Shown: positions 25,641 through 35,842, numbered from the stretch's first letter. The stretch is 64,000 nt of DNA from Chromobacterium aquaticum (GCF_021129195.1 NZ_JAJOHW010000082.1:1-64000), one strand, 5' to 3'. Numbers and translations: made by a program. The notes: generated from the letters alone by a model not told the origin.

Positions 25641-27523
25641 GCCGGCGGCGCCGTCTCCGTCGCGCAACCCAGCTTGGCGTGCAGATGCACCGGCGCGCCG
25701 GAGCGCCAGGTCTGCAACACCGCGATATCGCGCAGATTGCTCAGCGCCGGGTCCAGCGGGTCCTGCTCCAGCACCACCAGGTCCGCCAGCTTGCCCGGTT
25801 CCAGCGAGCCCACCAGATGGTCCATATGGCACTGCCAGGCCGCGTCCAGCGTTACCGCGCGCAGCGCGCTGAGCCGGTCCAGCCGTTCCGCCGGGTTCAG
25901 CGCCGGCTTGGCGCCGGCCTGTTCCGGCGCCGCTTCCATTGCGCGGAAGATCGCCTGCTCCATCATGCGCAGGCCGCCCAAGGGAGTGACGAAGTGGTCG
26001 GAATGCAGGCTGACGCGCAAGCCGGCGCGCTTGGCGGACAGGCAGCGGTCCAGCAGCTTGGCGCGCGCGTCGCCGAGTATCGTCTGTTGGAAAGCATGGC
26101 CCCAATAGCCGACATGACCGATCAGGAAGCTGGGCGACAACTGCAACTGCGCCATCTGCGAGATATGCTCATCGGTCAGCAGCGACGCATGCTCGATGCG
26201 GTGGCGCAGCCGCTTGCCGACGCAATCCGGCCGCGGCGGCGCCGACGGGTGGTTCAGCGCGTGCTCGTAAGCCTGCAATACCTCGTCGATGGCCTTGTCG
26301 CCGTTGGCGTGCACCATGGCCGGCCAGCCGTGCTCCACCGCCTGCAGCAAATGCGGCGCGAAAGTGCTGGGCGGGCGGAAATTGAACAGGCCGGTGGCCG
26401 GCACATTGGGCACCTGATGCTGCGGATAGCATTTATAGGCCTCGCTCTGATAACCGGTCAGCCCCTGGTTGGAGCCATCCGACACCAGTTTCAGCGCCTT
26501 GATGCTGAAACGCTTGTCCTCCACGCCGTCCAGGTCCGGACGGAACAAGCGCGTCCATTCATCCATCTGCCGGGTTTCATTGGCGAACAGCGCGGCGGCG
26601 ATGCGCACCGGGTTCAGCGCCGTCTGCGCCACCAGCTCCAGCAGGATCACCTCCAGCAGCCCCTTGCTGGAGCCCAGGCCGGCGTCGAACAGCGTGGTAT
26701 TGCCCATGGCGGCCGCCTGGTGCAGCACCTGGTCTATGCTGGCGAGCAGGGCGGCCGGAGACGGCGCGGGCAGCGCCGGCATCATCTGCAATACCTGCTC
26801 CTCCACCAGCACGCCCTTGCACTCCGGGCTAATGCCGGCCTTGGCCAGCGCCGGCGCATTGGCGTAGCCGATATGGCCGGAAGCGTTCATCAGGAAAATC
26901 GGGTGCTTGTCGCCAAACTGCGCGAACCAGTCCAGGTCCGGCTCGGTCCAGTCCCGCATCAGCGAAGGGTCGATGCCGAAGCCCAGCACCCAGGCGGCGC
27001 CGTCCTTGGCCTTGTGCTGCTTTTTGGGATCGGCCAGCGCCGCGCGCACCGTGTCCACCACCCCGGCGATGCCATAGTCCGGCCGCAGCCGCTGGCCGGC
27101 GAAGGCGCCGACATACTGCCAGGTGGCGAACAGCGCGCTGGGCAGGATGTGCATGTGCGGATCGACGAAGCCGGGCAGCAGCGTCGCCCCCTCCAAGGAC
27201 ATCTCCTCCGGCTTCTTGAAACCGGCGGCGCTCATCGCCTGCTGCACCTCCTCGCGTGAGCCGGTGGCCACGATGCGGCCCTTGGCGATGCCGACGGCGT
27301 CCACCGTCTGGCGGCCGCTGCTGGCCAGGGTGTGGATGGGGCCGCCGTAGATGACCAGCGTTTGCGGCGGCGCGGGCGGCAATCGCTTCTTTTCCTGCTG
27401 GCGGATCAGCCGCTTGGCCTCATCCTGCCAGTCCGGGCGCTCGAACAACTCATCGTTCAGCTGCGCCAACAAGGGGAGGGAGCAGCAGGCGCAGCCTGGT
27501 CCGTGCGGATGACGATGGCTCAT
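25637..27523 (-). CDS. Amidohydrolase family protein (YtcJ-like) 2
   Basis: 628 residues, a paralogue of the gene downstream (shared DPHMHILPSALF, FLIGHVGYWG, SLHSDHFV and GSLEPGKLADL). It has the HxH metal motif and an N-terminal GCACCSLP motif like its partner. The two lie in tandem on the minus strand, separated by 159 bases that include a degenerate repeat, so they are likely a gene duplication with separate expression. Substrate unknown. Confidence 0.88.
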   Translation of the reverse strand: MSHRHPHGPGCACCSLPLLAQLNDELFERPDWQDEAKRLIRQQEKKRLPPAPPQTLVIYGGPIHTLASSGRQTVDAVGIAKGRIVATGSREEVQQAMSAAGFKKPEEMSLEGATLLPGFVDPHMHILPSALFATWQYVGAFAGQRLRPDYGIAGVVDTVRAALADPKKQHKAKDGAAWVLGFGIDPSLMRDWTEPDLDWFAQFGDKHPIFLMNASGHIGYANAPALAKAGISPECKGVLVEEQVLQMMPALPAPSPAALLASIDQVLHQAAAMGNTTLFDAGLGSSKGLLEVILLELVAQTALNPVRIAAALFANETRQMDEWTRLFRPDLDGVEDKRFSIKALKLVSDGSNQGLTGYQSEAYKCYPQHQVPNVPATGLFNFRPPSTFAPHLLQAVEHGWPAMVHANGDKAIDEVLQAYEHALNHPSAPPRPDCVGKRLRHRIEHASLLTDEHISQMAQLQLSPSFLIGHVGYWGHAFQQTILGDARAKLLDRCLSAKRAGLRVSLHSDHFVTPLGGLRMMEQAIFRAMEAAPEQAGAKPALNPAERLDRLSALRAVTLDAAWQCHMDHLVGSLEPGKLADLVVLEQDPLDPALSNLRDIAVLQTWRSGAPVHLHAKLGCATETAPPA

Positions 27524-27709
27524 GGCGGATATCCGGTTGAAGCGCCGGCTCCGGGGGTAGCGCGGGGCAGCGCGGAGAGAACGGAAAAAGCGATGTCATT
27601 ATAGTTGGCGCCCTGGCGCAAAAAAATGTCGAACTGGCCATTCGGGCGGGGGCGGGCGGGGGGCTTGTCGGGCAGGGTGCGCGGAAGCCGGCGGGCTTTG
27701 AACCCGCGC

Positions 27710-28936
27710 TCAGCCGCCGCACACCTGATTGCGGCCATGCTGCTTGGCGTGGTACAGCCGCTCGTCCGCCAGCTTCAGCAAACGGCTGATCTCCGGCATG
27801 TCCGACGCCGCCACGCCTATGCTCACCGTGTAGCGCAGCCCGCCCTTGACCGTGGTCAGAATGCAACTTTCCAGCGCCACCCGCAGGCTCTCCAGCCGGC
27901 ACACCATGTCCAGCTCGATGGGACAGGGGCTGAGGATCACGAACTCCTCGCCGCCGAAGCGCGCGACGATGCCGTCCGGGAAAAACTGCTCCATCAGCCG
28001 CGCGGTATTGCAGATCACCTGATCGCCGACATCGTGACCGTATTGATCGTTCACCTGCTTGAAATGATCGATGTCCAGCACCGCCACCCCGTAGCCGCTT
28101 TTCAACTGCATCACCTGCTCGAAAAAATGGCGGCGGTTGGACAGCCCGGTCAGCGGATCGCGGTCCGCGGTTTCCTTCAAGGACTCCAGGTTCTCCACAA
28201 ACTCCACATTGCGGGTGATGCGGCAGAAGAACTCCTCGAAATTGAACGGCTTTTGCAGGAAATCGTCCGCCCCGGCCTTGATGAAGCGCGTGGTCATGGT
28301 GGGGTCCTGGTTGCCGGAAATGCCGATGATGGCCAGGCGGTCGTGATCCAGGAAGCGGCGTATCGTGCTGGTCATGCGCACCCCGTCCATGCCCGGCATA
28401 TCGTTGTCGCTCAGCACCAGCTTGATGTGCTTGTCGCGGTGCAAGATCTCCAGCGCCTGCTTGGCATCCTCCGCCTCCAGCACCTGGTAGCGGTGGCGCT
28501 CCAGGTTCTCGCGCAGAAACTGGCGGTAAGACGCGGAATCATCCACCACCAACACCTTGATGCCCGGGTTCTTGCGGATGCGGGTCAGCATCCGCATCAC
28601 ATAATCAAAAGCCGCCGGGCTCTCCTTGCTGACGTAATCCACCACCGGCAGCTGCAGGATGCGGTCGCGCACCTCGCCGTCGTTGCGCGAAGTCAGCACG
28701 ATGGTGGGAATGGCCTGCTGGAACAACAGCGGCAAATGCTCGCCGCCGGGCGAATCCGGCAAATTGTAATCCGCCACCGCGGCAAGGAAAGACTGGCCGG
28801 ACGCCAGCGCCTCGCGCACCTCCAGCAGCGAACACACCGGCAGCGGCGTAAGGCCGATTTCCTCCACCATGCGGCACAAGGGGCGGATCAACACCATGCT
28901 GTCCTCGATCACCAAAACGCGCGTTTCTTCGCTCAT
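27710..28936 (-). CDS. Response regulator with two receiver domains and GGDEF (diguanylate cyclase)
   Basis: 408 residues. Receiver 1 (about 5-120) has its Asp in AVADYNLP, Thr in VLTSRND and Lys in VSKESP. Receiver 2 (about 127-245) has VLSDNDMPG, a Ser in IGISGNQ and Lys in LQKPF. The GGDEF domain (about 260-405) has RFGGEEF, so the active site is intact. The inhibitory RxxD site is replaced by FPDG, so product feedback at the I-site is probably lost. It makes cyclic di-GMP under phosphorelay control; no kinase is adjacent. The architecture is PleD-like but soluble. Confidence 0.93.
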   Translation of the reverse strand: MSEETRVLVIEDSMVLIRPLCRMVEEIGLTPLPVCSLLEVREALASGQSFLAAVADYNLPDSPGGEHLPLLFQQAIPTIVLTSRNDGEVRDRILQLPVVDYVSKESPAAFDYVMRMLTRIRKNPGIKVLVVDDSASYRQFLRENLERHRYQVLEAEDAKQALEILHRDKHIKLVLSDNDMPGMDGVRMTSTIRRFLDHDRLAIIGISGNQDPTMTTRFIKAGADDFLQKPFNFEEFFCRITRNVEFVENLESLKETADRDPLTGLSNRRHFFEQVMQLKSGYGVAVLDIDHFKQVNDQYGHDVGDQVICNTARLMEQFFPDGIVARFGGEEFVILSPCPIELDMVCRLESLRVALESCILTTVKGGLRYTVSIGVAASDMPEISRLLKLADERLYHAKQHGRNQVCGG

Positions 28937-29005
28937 CGTCCGCTTATCCCGTTGCTGCTGTCTGATCCGCCTGCGCCGGTTCTCGGAGAACGCCCCAAAA
29001 CCGGG

Positions 29006-29011
29006 TATAAT
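29006..29011 (+). promoter_or_regulatory. -10 element before valS
   Basis: A perfect TATAAT lies 43 bases upstream of the valS ATG. No good -35 match is seen at the usual distance. Confidence 0.55.
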
Positions 29012-29053
29012 CGACCCATTTTTTCCATTCTAGAAGAACCACGATTCATCACC

Positions 29054-31885
29054 ATGGAACTTGCCAAAAGCTTTGAACCCGGCGACATCGAACGTCGCTG
29101 GTACGATCAGTGGGAACAGGCCGGCTACTTCAAGCCCAGCATGGACACCGCCAAACCGTCCTTCGCCATCCAGCTGCCGCCGCCCAACGTCACCGGCACC
29201 CTGCACATGGGCCACGCCTTCAATCAGACTATTATGGACGGTCTGACCCGGTATTACCGGATGAAAGGCGACAACACCTTGTGGGTGCCCGGCACCGACC
29301 ACGCCGGCATCGCCACCCAGATCGTAGTGGAGCGCCAACTGGCAGAGCAGGGCGTCAACCGCCACGAGCTGGGCCGCGACGCCTTCACCGCCAAAGTGTG
29401 GGAATGGAAAGAGCAATCCGGCGGCACCATCACCAGCCAGATGCGCCGCGTCGGCTGCTCCGTGGACTGGGACCGCGAATACTTCACCATGGACGACACC
29501 CGCGCCGAAGTGGTGACCGAAGTCTTCGTCCGCCTGTTCGAACAGGGCCTGATCTACCGCGGCAAGCGCCTGTCCAACTGGGACTCCAAGCTGGGCACCG
29601 CCATCTCCGACCTCGAAGTGATCTCCGAGGAAGAAGACGGCCACATGTGGCACATCAAATACCCGGTGGTGGGAAGCGACGAGTTCGTCACCGTCGCCAC
29701 CACCCGCCCGGAAACCCTGCTGGGCGACGTGGCCGTGGCCATCGCCCCGGACGACGAGCGCTATCAGCACCTGCTGGGCAAGCAACTGGAACTGCCGCTC
29801 ACCGGCCGCCAGATCCCGGTGATCGCCGACGAATACGTGGACAAGGAGTTCGGCACCGGCTTCGTCAAAATCACCCCGGCGCACGACTTCAACGACTACC
29901 AAGTGGGCAAGCGCCACAGCACCCAGCTCATCAACGTGATGAGCCTGGAAGCCAAAATCCTGGCCAAGGCGCAAATCTTCGGCTTCGACGGCAGCGCCCA
30001 GGGCGTGATCGAACTGCCGGCCGCCTATGCCGGCCTCAGCACCCAGGACGCGCGCAAAGCCATGCTGGCGGACCTGCAAGCCCAGGGCTATCTGCTGGAC
30101 ACCAAGCCGCACAAACTGATGGTCCCGCGCGGCGACCGCACCGGCACCGTGATCGAACCGCTGCTGACCGACCAATGGTTCGTCGCCATGGACAAAGTGG
30201 CGCTGGACAAAGACGGCAATCCGGACCCCACCGGCCAATCCATCGCCGCCAAGGCGATTGAAGCCGTGGAAAGCGGCGAAGTGCGCTTCATCCCGGAAAA
30301 CTGGGTCAACACCTACAACCAGTGGATGAAGAACATCCAGGACTGGTGCATCAGCCGCCAACTGTGGTGGGGCCACCAAATCCCGGCCTGGTACGACGAA
30401 GACGGCAACATCTACGTGGCCCGCAGCGAAGCCGACGCCCAGGCGCAAGCGCCGGGCAAGACCCTGCGCCGAGAACAAGACGTGCTGGACACCTGGTTCA
30501 GCTCCGCCCTGGTGCCGTTCTCCACCCTGGGCTGGCCGCAAGACACCCCCGAACTGCGCGCCTTCCTCACCTCCAACGTGCTGGTGACCGGCTACGAAAT
30601 CATCTTCTTCTGGGTAGCCCGGATGATCATGATGACCAAGCACTTCACCGGCAAGGTCCCGTTCCGCGACGTCTACATCCACGGCATGGTGCGCGACCAC
30701 GAAGGCAAGAAGATGTCCAAGTCCGAGGGCAACGTCATCGACCCGGTGGACCTGATCGACGGCATCGCGCTGGAACCGCTGGTGGCCAAGCGCACCACCG
30801 GCCTGCGCCGCCCGGAAAAAGCCCCGGCCATCTCCAAGGCCACGGAAAAGCTGTTCCCGGAAGGCATCCCGGCTTACGGCACCGACGCGCTGCGCTTCAC
30901 CATGGCCAGCTACGCCACCCTGGGCCGCAGCGTCAACTTCGACTTCAAACGCGCCGAAGGCTACCGCAACTTCTGCAACAAGCTGTGGAACGCCACCCGC
31001 TTCGTGATGATGAACGTGGAAGGCAAGGACTGCGGCCAGGACGAAAGCCTGCCGCTGGAATTCTCCTTTGTTGACCAGTGGATCATCGGCCGCCTGCAAC
31101 AGGCCGAGATCGACGTCACCAACGCGCTGGAAACCTACCGCTTCGACATCGCCGCCCAGACCATTTACGAATTCATCTGGAACGAGTACTGCGACTGGTA
31201 CGTGGAACTGGCCAAGGTGCAGCTGCAAACCGGCAACGAAGCCCAGCAGCGCGCCACCCGCCGCACCATCGTCCGCGTGCTGGAAGTGGCGCTGCGCCTG
31301 ACCCACCCGCTGATGCCCTTCATCACCGAAGAGCTGTGGCAGACCGTGGCCCCGCTGGCCAACGCCAAGACCACCCCGTCCATCATGCTGGCCCCGTGGC
31401 CGGTGGCGGATGCCGCCAAGATCAACGCCGCCGCCAACAGCCGCATGGACGCGTTCAAGGACATGGTCAACGCGGTGCGTAATCTGCGCGGCGAAATGGG
31501 CATCGGCCCGGCCGTCAAAGCGCCGCTGTTCATCGAAACCGGCGACGCCACGGTGGCGGACTTCGTGCCCTACCTCAAGCTGCTGGCGCGGCTGACCGAA
31601 GGCTCCATCGTGGCCGCGCTGCCGGAAGACGACGCCCCGGTGGCCATCTCCGGCGACGCCCGCCTGATGCTGAAGGTGGAAGTGGACAAGGCGGCGGAAA
31701 CCGCGCGCTTGACGAAAGAGCAGGGCAAGGCGGAAGCCGAACTGGCCAAGCTCACCGCCAAGCTGGAGAAGCCGGGTTATGTCGATAAAGCCCCGGCCCA
31801 CCTGGTGGAGCGCGACAAGGCGCAGTTGGCCGAGTTGAACGACAAGCTTGAAAAGATAAAAAACCAGTTGACTAAGTTGGGCTAA
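29054..31885 (+). CDS. valS: Valyl-tRNA synthetase
   Basis: 943 residues, normal bacterial length. The class I motifs are HMGH (residues 51-54) and KMSKS (about 553-557). An editing (CP1) domain lies between them, the anticodon-binding domain follows, and the C-terminal coiled coil ([20 protein letters not shown]) is intact. It charges tRNA-Val. The start is the ATG just after a TATAAT box and poly-T leader; the frame stays open far upstream, but that part overlaps the response regulator gene antisense and is not used. A terminator follows within 10 bases. Confidence 0.98.
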   Translation: MELAKSFEPGDIERRWYDQWEQAGYFKPSMDTAKPSFAIQLPPPNVTGTLHMGHAFNQTIMDGLTRYYRMKGDNTLWVPGTDHAGIATQIVVERQLAEQGVNRHELGRDAFTAKVWEWKEQSGGTITSQMRRVGCSVDWDREYFTMDDTRAEVVTEVFVRLFEQGLIYRGKRLSNWDSKLGTAISDLEVISEEEDGHMWHIKYPVVGSDEFVTVATTRPETLLGDVAVAIAPDDERYQHLLGKQLELPLTGRQIPVIADEYVDKEFGTGFVKITPAHDFNDYQVGKRHSTQLINVMSLEAKILAKAQIFGFDGSAQGVIELPAAYAGLSTQDARKAMLADLQAQGYLLDTKPHKLMVPRGDRTGTVIEPLLTDQWFVAMDKVALDKDGNPDPTGQSIAAKAIEAVESGEVRFIPENWVNTYNQWMKNIQDWCISRQLWWGHQIPAWYDEDGNIYVARSEADAQAQAPGKTLRREQDVLDTWFSSALVPFSTLGWPQDTPELRAFLTSNVLVTGYEIIFFWVARMIMMTKHFTGKVPFRDVYIHGMVRDHEGKKMSKSEGNVIDPVDLIDGIALEPLVAKRTTGLRRPEKAPAISKATEKLFPEGIPAYGTDALRFTMASYATLGRSVNFDFKRAEGYRNFCNKLWNATRFVMMNVEGKDCGQDESLPLEFSFVDQWIIGRLQQAEIDVTNALETYRFDIAAQTIYEFIWNEYCDWYVELAKVQLQTGNEAQQRATRRTIVRVLEVALRLTHPLMPFITEELWQTVAPLANAKTTPSIMLAPWPVADAAKINAAANSRMDAFKDMVNAVRNLRGEMGIGPAVKAPLFIETGDATVADFVPYLKLLARLTEGSIVAALPEDDAPVAISGDARLMLKVEVDKAAETARLTKEQGKAEAELAKLTAKLEKPGYVDKAPAHLVERDKAQLAELNDKLEKIKNQLTKLG

Positions 31886-31894
31886 TTTTTTAAT

Positions 31895-31917
31895 GGGGCA
31901 CTTTTATGTGCCCCTTT
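31895..31917 (+). terminator. Terminator of valS
   Basis: GGGGCAC and GTGCCCC with a 6-base loop and a short T run. It separates valS from the AT-rich cassette that follows. Confidence 0.8.
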
Positions 31918-31934
31918 CGCTTTTAGGGTGAGCT

Positions 31935-32981
31935 ATGAGTGCAGAAAATTTGGTTTCTCAAATTGATAGAGAGCGCCGTCGAGTTGATTTTGATAGCTTC
32001 GATTTCTCTGTGAAAGAGTTGGTTTCTATGGCGTATGAGTCTGTTATAAATATCGCGCCAGAGTATCAACGTCAATTTAGATGGCCAAAAGAAAATCAAT
32101 CCACTTTAATAGAGTCGATATTGTTAGGTATTCCAGTTCCAAATTTGTTTATGGCTGCAAATCGAGATGGTACTTGGGAGTTAATTGATGGAGTCCAAAG
32201 GCTAAGTACTCTTATTTCTTTTTTGGGGGATCCGGAGGTTTTGGCAAAACTTGGTTTTGCCGAGCCCTTAAGGCTGGAGGGATTGAAAATCCTTACGGAG
32301 TTTAATGGATTTCTATTTGTTGATTTGCCTCAGTCGGTGAGGCTGAAGTTTCAGTTGAGGCCCTTGAAGGTTACGACATTAAGTGATAAGAGTGATAATA
32401 AGATTAGATTTGACTTGTTTGAGCGCTTAAATACTGGGGGGGTCAAGTTGACTTCACAGGAAGTGCGGGCTTGTGTTTTTAGAGGGGAGTTTAATGATTT
32501 TATATATGAATTGGCAAAAAATGAAGATTTTCGGGTTGTGGTTAATTTGCCAGAGTCAGCCTTGATTGACGGTGCATGTGAAGAGCTGGTTTTAAAGTTT
32601 TTTGCCTACCTTTATGATGCCCAATCGTTCTCTCATAGTGTGATCGATTTTCTAAATGATTTTATGGTAAAGGCATCTGAGCGTTTTGATTATAAATCGG
32701 CAAGGGAGGTTTTTGTTTTAACGTTTTCTGCCCTTAGGAGAGAGTTGCCAGAAGGAATAAAAAGAGGTTCGAGAAGATTGACGCCGATTAACTTATATGA
32801 GGCTATTTCTGTGGGGGCCGCTAAGGCAGTAATGCAGGGGGTGAATATTTGCGGTAGAAATGTTGCAATTTGGATGAACGATGCAGAGCTGACAAGACTT
32901 ACGTCAGGAGCTACTAACTCAAGTCGACGTCTTGCTGCACGAGTTGACTATTGTTTCGAGAGGTTTGGGGGCAATGTCTGA
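31935..32981 (+). CDS. DUF262 (GmrSD / ParB-like nuclease fold) protein
   Basis: 348 residues. The DUF262 N-terminal domain is clear: PEYQRQFRW (about 42-50) followed by IDGVQRLSTL (84-93), the counterpart of the family's DGQQR motif with Val for the first Gln. A FxxLNTGG-like FERLNTGG follows near residue 160. DUF262 proteins are NTP-dependent nucleases of type IV restriction (GmrSD) and of several phage-defence systems. There is no C-terminal DUF1524 HNH domain, so it may depend on its partner. The gene is visibly AT-rich against GC-rich surroundings and overlaps the HEPN gene by 8 bases. Confidence 0.88.
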   Translation: MSAENLVSQIDRERRRVDFDSFDFSVKELVSMAYESVINIAPEYQRQFRWPKENQSTLIESILLGIPVPNLFMAANRDGTWELIDGVQRLSTLISFLGDPEVLAKLGFAEPLRLEGLKILTEFNGFLFVDLPQSVRLKFQLRPLKVTTLSDKSDNKIRFDLFERLNTGGVKLTSQEVRACVFRGEFNDFIYELAKNEDFRVVVNLPESALIDGACEELVLKFFAYLYDAQSFSHSVIDFLNDFMVKASERFDYKSAREVFVLTFSALRRELPEGIKRGSRRLTPINLYEAISVGAAKAVMQGVNICGRNVAIWMNDAELTRLTSGATNSSRRLAARVDYCFERFGGNV

Positions 32982-33621
32982 TGTTATTTTAAATGAAATA
33001 TCTGAGAGGTTTCGACAGGCAAAGGATTTAATCGATTTCGCCAAACGACTTGAAGAAGGTTGCGATGCAAGATCGTCCTGTATAAAAGGGATGGTTTTTG
33101 TTTCTCTTTATGCGGTGGTTGAGTTTTCTGTGACTAGGACTTGCGAGTATTATTTCGAAAAAATCCATATGTCAGAAAAAAAATTCTCGGAATTTACTAC
33201 TGGGGTTGCTTGTTTAATGCTGGAGCCTTTTTTTAAGTCGCTTATTGAAAAGAAGGACCTCTTTAGTAAAAAAAATGTACTAGATAAGTTTTTTTTGGGG
33301 AATGCAGTTCCTATCGGGGTTGGAGTGTATCCAGTATCCTCTTCGGCAAATATTGGGTATGTGCAGATTAAAGATATGTGGAGATTGATTGGGCTCCCTG
33401 GCGAGGGTAAACCCCAGGGTGTAACTGGTGTGTATTTTGATGAGATTAAGGATAAAAGGAACGCAGTATCGCACGGCAGAGTAACTGCGCAAGAGGTTGG
33501 AGCTAGGTACTCAATTATGGATTTGGAAAAGCGACTTGATTTTGTCGAGAAATTTTATGTGCACCTGTTGGAGGCTTTTTCCAGTTATTACGAAAGAAAA
33601 CATTATCTTTGTGATTGTTGA
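32974..33621 (+). CDS. HEPN-domain protein (MAE_28990/MAE_18760-like)
   Basis: 215 residues. A KRNAVSHGR segment (Arg162 to His167) fits the Rx4-6H catalytic motif of HEPN ribonucleases, and the helical layout fits the MAE_28990 / MAE_18760 group. HEPN proteins cut RNA in toxin and abortive-infection systems. It overlaps the DUF262 gene by 8 bases, so the two are translationally coupled. The start at 32974 is preferred over one 42 bases earlier because that extension lies inside the DUF262 gene. Composition is AT-rich like its partner, indicating joint transfer. Confidence 0.78.
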   Translation: MSDVILNEISERFRQAKDLIDFAKRLEEGCDARSSCIKGMVFVSLYAVVEFSVTRTCEYYFEKIHMSEKKFSEFTTGVACLMLEPFFKSLIEKKDLFSKKNVLDKFFLGNAVPIGVGVYPVSSSANIGYVQIKDMWRLIGLPGEGKPQGVTGVYFDEIKDKRNAVSHGRVTAQEVGARYSIMDLEKRLDFVEKFYVHLLEAFSSYYERKHYLCDC

Positions 33622-34056
33622 AGTGTAAGCTATTTTGGAGGATATGCTTAGGCTTTTTTACTGTGTTAAGGGTGATAAAGCTGTGTAGCAGACGCCTTGC
33701 TCTTGTTGCGATTTTTATTGGAAGTGTATTGATTGGAATAGCGTTCTAGCGCTATTGTGGGCGAAGGAACCAAGGATAGCTCCCTCCTGCTTGACTCCCC
33801 CCGCCATCTGGCCAACAATGGTCCCCGCGCTGCTACACAAACAGCGCCGGGACTGGTCTCCTGAGTTTGTATCTTGGCGGACACGCCGCGAAAGCGGCAT
33901 TTTCGTGTCCGGTTGCTATTGCTTTGCCTAAATCTGGGCGGGCCATGGCAGGGGCGCCCCATGGGCGCGCCGGACCAAGATACCGGTGAGACCAGCCTTG
34001 TCATGTGCCCGCCTTGCCGCGTTTATCGGCCAGGCCCTTCATTCAAGGAGGTTGCA
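33622..34056. other. Intergenic region after the DUF262-HEPN cassette
   Basis: The AT-rich composition ends near 33730 and changes sharply to GC-rich. Inverted repeats are visible (for example GCGGACACG near 33877 against CGTGTCCGG near 33904, and the GC-rich stretch at 33940-33975). A 112-residue minus-strand frame (33666-34004) with the string KCRFRGVSAKIQTQETSPG is open, but has no convincing start site. I cannot assign a function; it may be a control region or a boundary of a mobile segment. Confidence 0.4.
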
Positions 34057-34569
34057 ATGGCGAAGTCAGTCCGTCCGATGCCCAGCATCGAATCCACTCC
34101 ATCTCATTCCAAGGTTCAAGCCGTCCAGCAGGGCAGCGACTCTCAGCAACAACCAGCGCTGCCGCGTTCGCTATACCGCTTCACTTCGCTGGAAACCAAG
34201 GAAATCCGCCTGCCTTTTGTTCGCTATCTGCCGGGACGCGACTACCCGCATTACTGGCAGCCGGCCGAGCCTAAGGACTACGCCGAGGCCAGCATGCTGG
34301 GCCGCCAATATGCCGCCCACCTGGCGCAGTGGCTGAAGACCAATTCGCCAGATGCCGGTCACGGCTTGCTGTTACGCATTGCCAGGGATATGGATCACGG
34401 CGATCGCAGCTACCGCAACGGCCTGCGCCGTGGCTTTTTCAACTATCTGGAAGTGCTGTTGGTGGTGGCCGGGCGGCAACTGAACCTGTTCCGCCACGTG
34501 GAGGCGATGCACCAGTTACAGCGCAGCCGGGATTTGCTGAGCTGGCTGGAGAACAAGCGCCAGCTTTAG
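34057..34569 (+). CDS. Hypothetical protein
   Basis: 170 residues. AAGGAGG lies 5 bases before the start. The first 45 residues are low-complexity and rich in Ser/Gln, and the rest is soluble and helix-rich (YAEASMLGRQYAAHLAQWLK, then RIARDMDHGDRSYRNGLRRGFF). There are no signal peptide or membrane segments. No family recognised. The gene is followed by a terminator and has its own long leader, so it is a single-gene unit. Confidence 0.7.
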   Translation: MAKSVRPMPSIESTPSHSKVQAVQQGSDSQQQPALPRSLYRFTSLETKEIRLPFVRYLPGRDYPHYWQPAEPKDYAEASMLGRQYAAHLAQWLKTNSPDAGHGLLLRIARDMDHGDRSYRNGLRRGFFNYLEVLLVVAGRQLNLFRHVEAMHQLQRSRDLLSWLENKRQL

Positions 34570-34641
34570 CTGGCCTGAGCGGAGCGGTGTTTTAGTCGGG
34601 CTCAAGGCGCGCTTGGCGCTATTAGCCTAATTTCATAGAAT

Positions 34642-34672
34642 GCCCTGCCAGTTGACGCTGGCGGGGCTTTTT
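34642..34672 (+). terminator. Terminator after the hypothetical gene
   Basis: GCCCTGCCAG and CTGGCGGGGC pair (one G-T) around a 6-base loop, followed by TTTTT. It ends 22 bases before the next start codon. Confidence 0.8.
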
Positions 34673-34693
34673 ATTGGAAAAGAAAGAACAGGC

Positions 34694-35830
34694 ATGCGCG
34701 GCATGATGCAGAAGATGGGCTTGGGTTTGCTGCTGTGCGGCGCCGTCATCGGCGCGCGCGCGGAGGGTTTTCCCGCCGCCAAGCAGTTTTGGATTGTCGA
34801 GGATCAATTCCCGGTCAAGGGCGACTTGAGTTTGGATCATGTGGCGGAAGACGGTTCCTGGGTGGCCGGCACGCTCAAGAGCGGCGCCTTGTTTTCCAAG
34901 GAGATCAAGGGTCGTTTCGTGGTGATCAGCCAGCAAGGCGTCAAGCTTTACGGCGACAAGGATTACGACACGGAATACCTGTTTGTCGGCGACGGCGTTG
35001 GCCCGGTGGTGAACGCCTACCTTAGCAACCGGGCCTGGGTCAGCTTCTCGGTGGACAAGGAGGGCGTGGCCTATCGCGTGCCCTATGTCGCGGCGGATTA
35101 CACTTGCGCGCTGGCGCTGCCCAAGGGCGACACCTGGTGCACCAATGGCCGCCAGCAGGTGGTGCCGAAGGCGCCGGCTTTCCCCTTGGGGGAGCGCTAT
35201 GCGCCGAAAAAATTTGGCGATCATTACTTCCTGACCTTGTTGCAGGGGCGCAAGTTGTGGGATGCCGGCCAGTCCACTTTCTTCATCTGGAGCCAGGCCG
35301 ATGGCTGGCAGCCGCAGAGCCTGCAAGCGCTGTATGGCATCGGCGCCGGCCTGCCGGCTTTCTTTGACGCCAGCCAGGACGGCGCGGTTCTCGTCGGCAC
35401 GGCGGACAACTATAGGCGGCCCTTGTATGGCCGCTGGTCCAACATCCCCATTGCCTGGACCCCGAGCGTGGGCGTGAAAGTGCTGAATGGCTTGGGCGCG
35501 GAGCCGGAGGGGAGCGTGTCCGGCGTCAGCGCCGATGGCCGGATGATGATAGGCAGCGCGCATGAGCTGAAGACAAGTATGTTCACGCGCCGGCTGCAAA
35601 GCACGGACGATTCTGTTCCGGTGATCTGGAACGATTCCGACACGGCGATCAAGTTTGCCGACTATCTGCAACAACACGGGGTGGAGATGCCCCAAGGCGA
35701 GGAGTTGGAAGCTTCCCCCTTCTTGATGAGCAAGTCCGGTGAGGTGTTCATGGGCGGGCTCAAGAGTGGCAAGCATTTCGTGGTCAAGGTGCCACGCGCC
35801 GGCCAGGCGGGCCGCGTGGCGCATGAGTGA
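34694..35830 (+). CDS. Secreted hypothetical protein with HAF-like repeats
   Basis: 378 residues. A signal peptide (MRGMMQKMGLGLLLCGAVIGARA) is followed by a beta-rich domain with repeated 'decision' segments such as VAEDGSWVAGTL and VSADGRMMIGSA, reminiscent of HAF or propeller-type repeats. Cys pairs suggest a periplasmic or outer-surface location. The shine-dalgarno is weak. It is 12 bases from the Sel1 gene and probably cotranscribed with it. Function unknown. Confidence 0.72.
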   Translation: MRGMMQKMGLGLLLCGAVIGARAEGFPAAKQFWIVEDQFPVKGDLSLDHVAEDGSWVAGTLKSGALFSKEIKGRFVVISQQGVKLYGDKDYDTEYLFVGDGVGPVVNAYLSNRAWVSFSVDKEGVAYRVPYVAADYTCALALPKGDTWCTNGRQQVVPKAPAFPLGERYAPKKFGDHYFLTLLQGRKLWDAGQSTFFIWSQADGWQPQSLQALYGIGAGLPAFFDASQDGAVLVGTADNYRRPLYGRWSNIPIAWTPSVGVKVLNGLGAEPEGSVSGVSADGRMMIGSAHELKTSMFTRRLQSTDDSVPVIWNDSDTAIKFADYLQQHGVEMPQGEELEASPFLMSKSGEVFMGGLKSGKHFVVKVPRAGQAGRVAHE

Positions 35831-35842
35831 AGGCGGGAGCGG

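Noticed and set aside
27605-29053. Upstream extension of the valS frame by 483 codons
   Set aside because: It runs antisense through the response-regulator gene; the ATG at 29054 has the promoter and gives the normal ValRS N-terminus.
29030-31801. 923-codon minus-strand open frame opposite valS
   Set aside because: Antisense shadow of valS with low-complexity translation and no ribosome site; valS has all its motifs.
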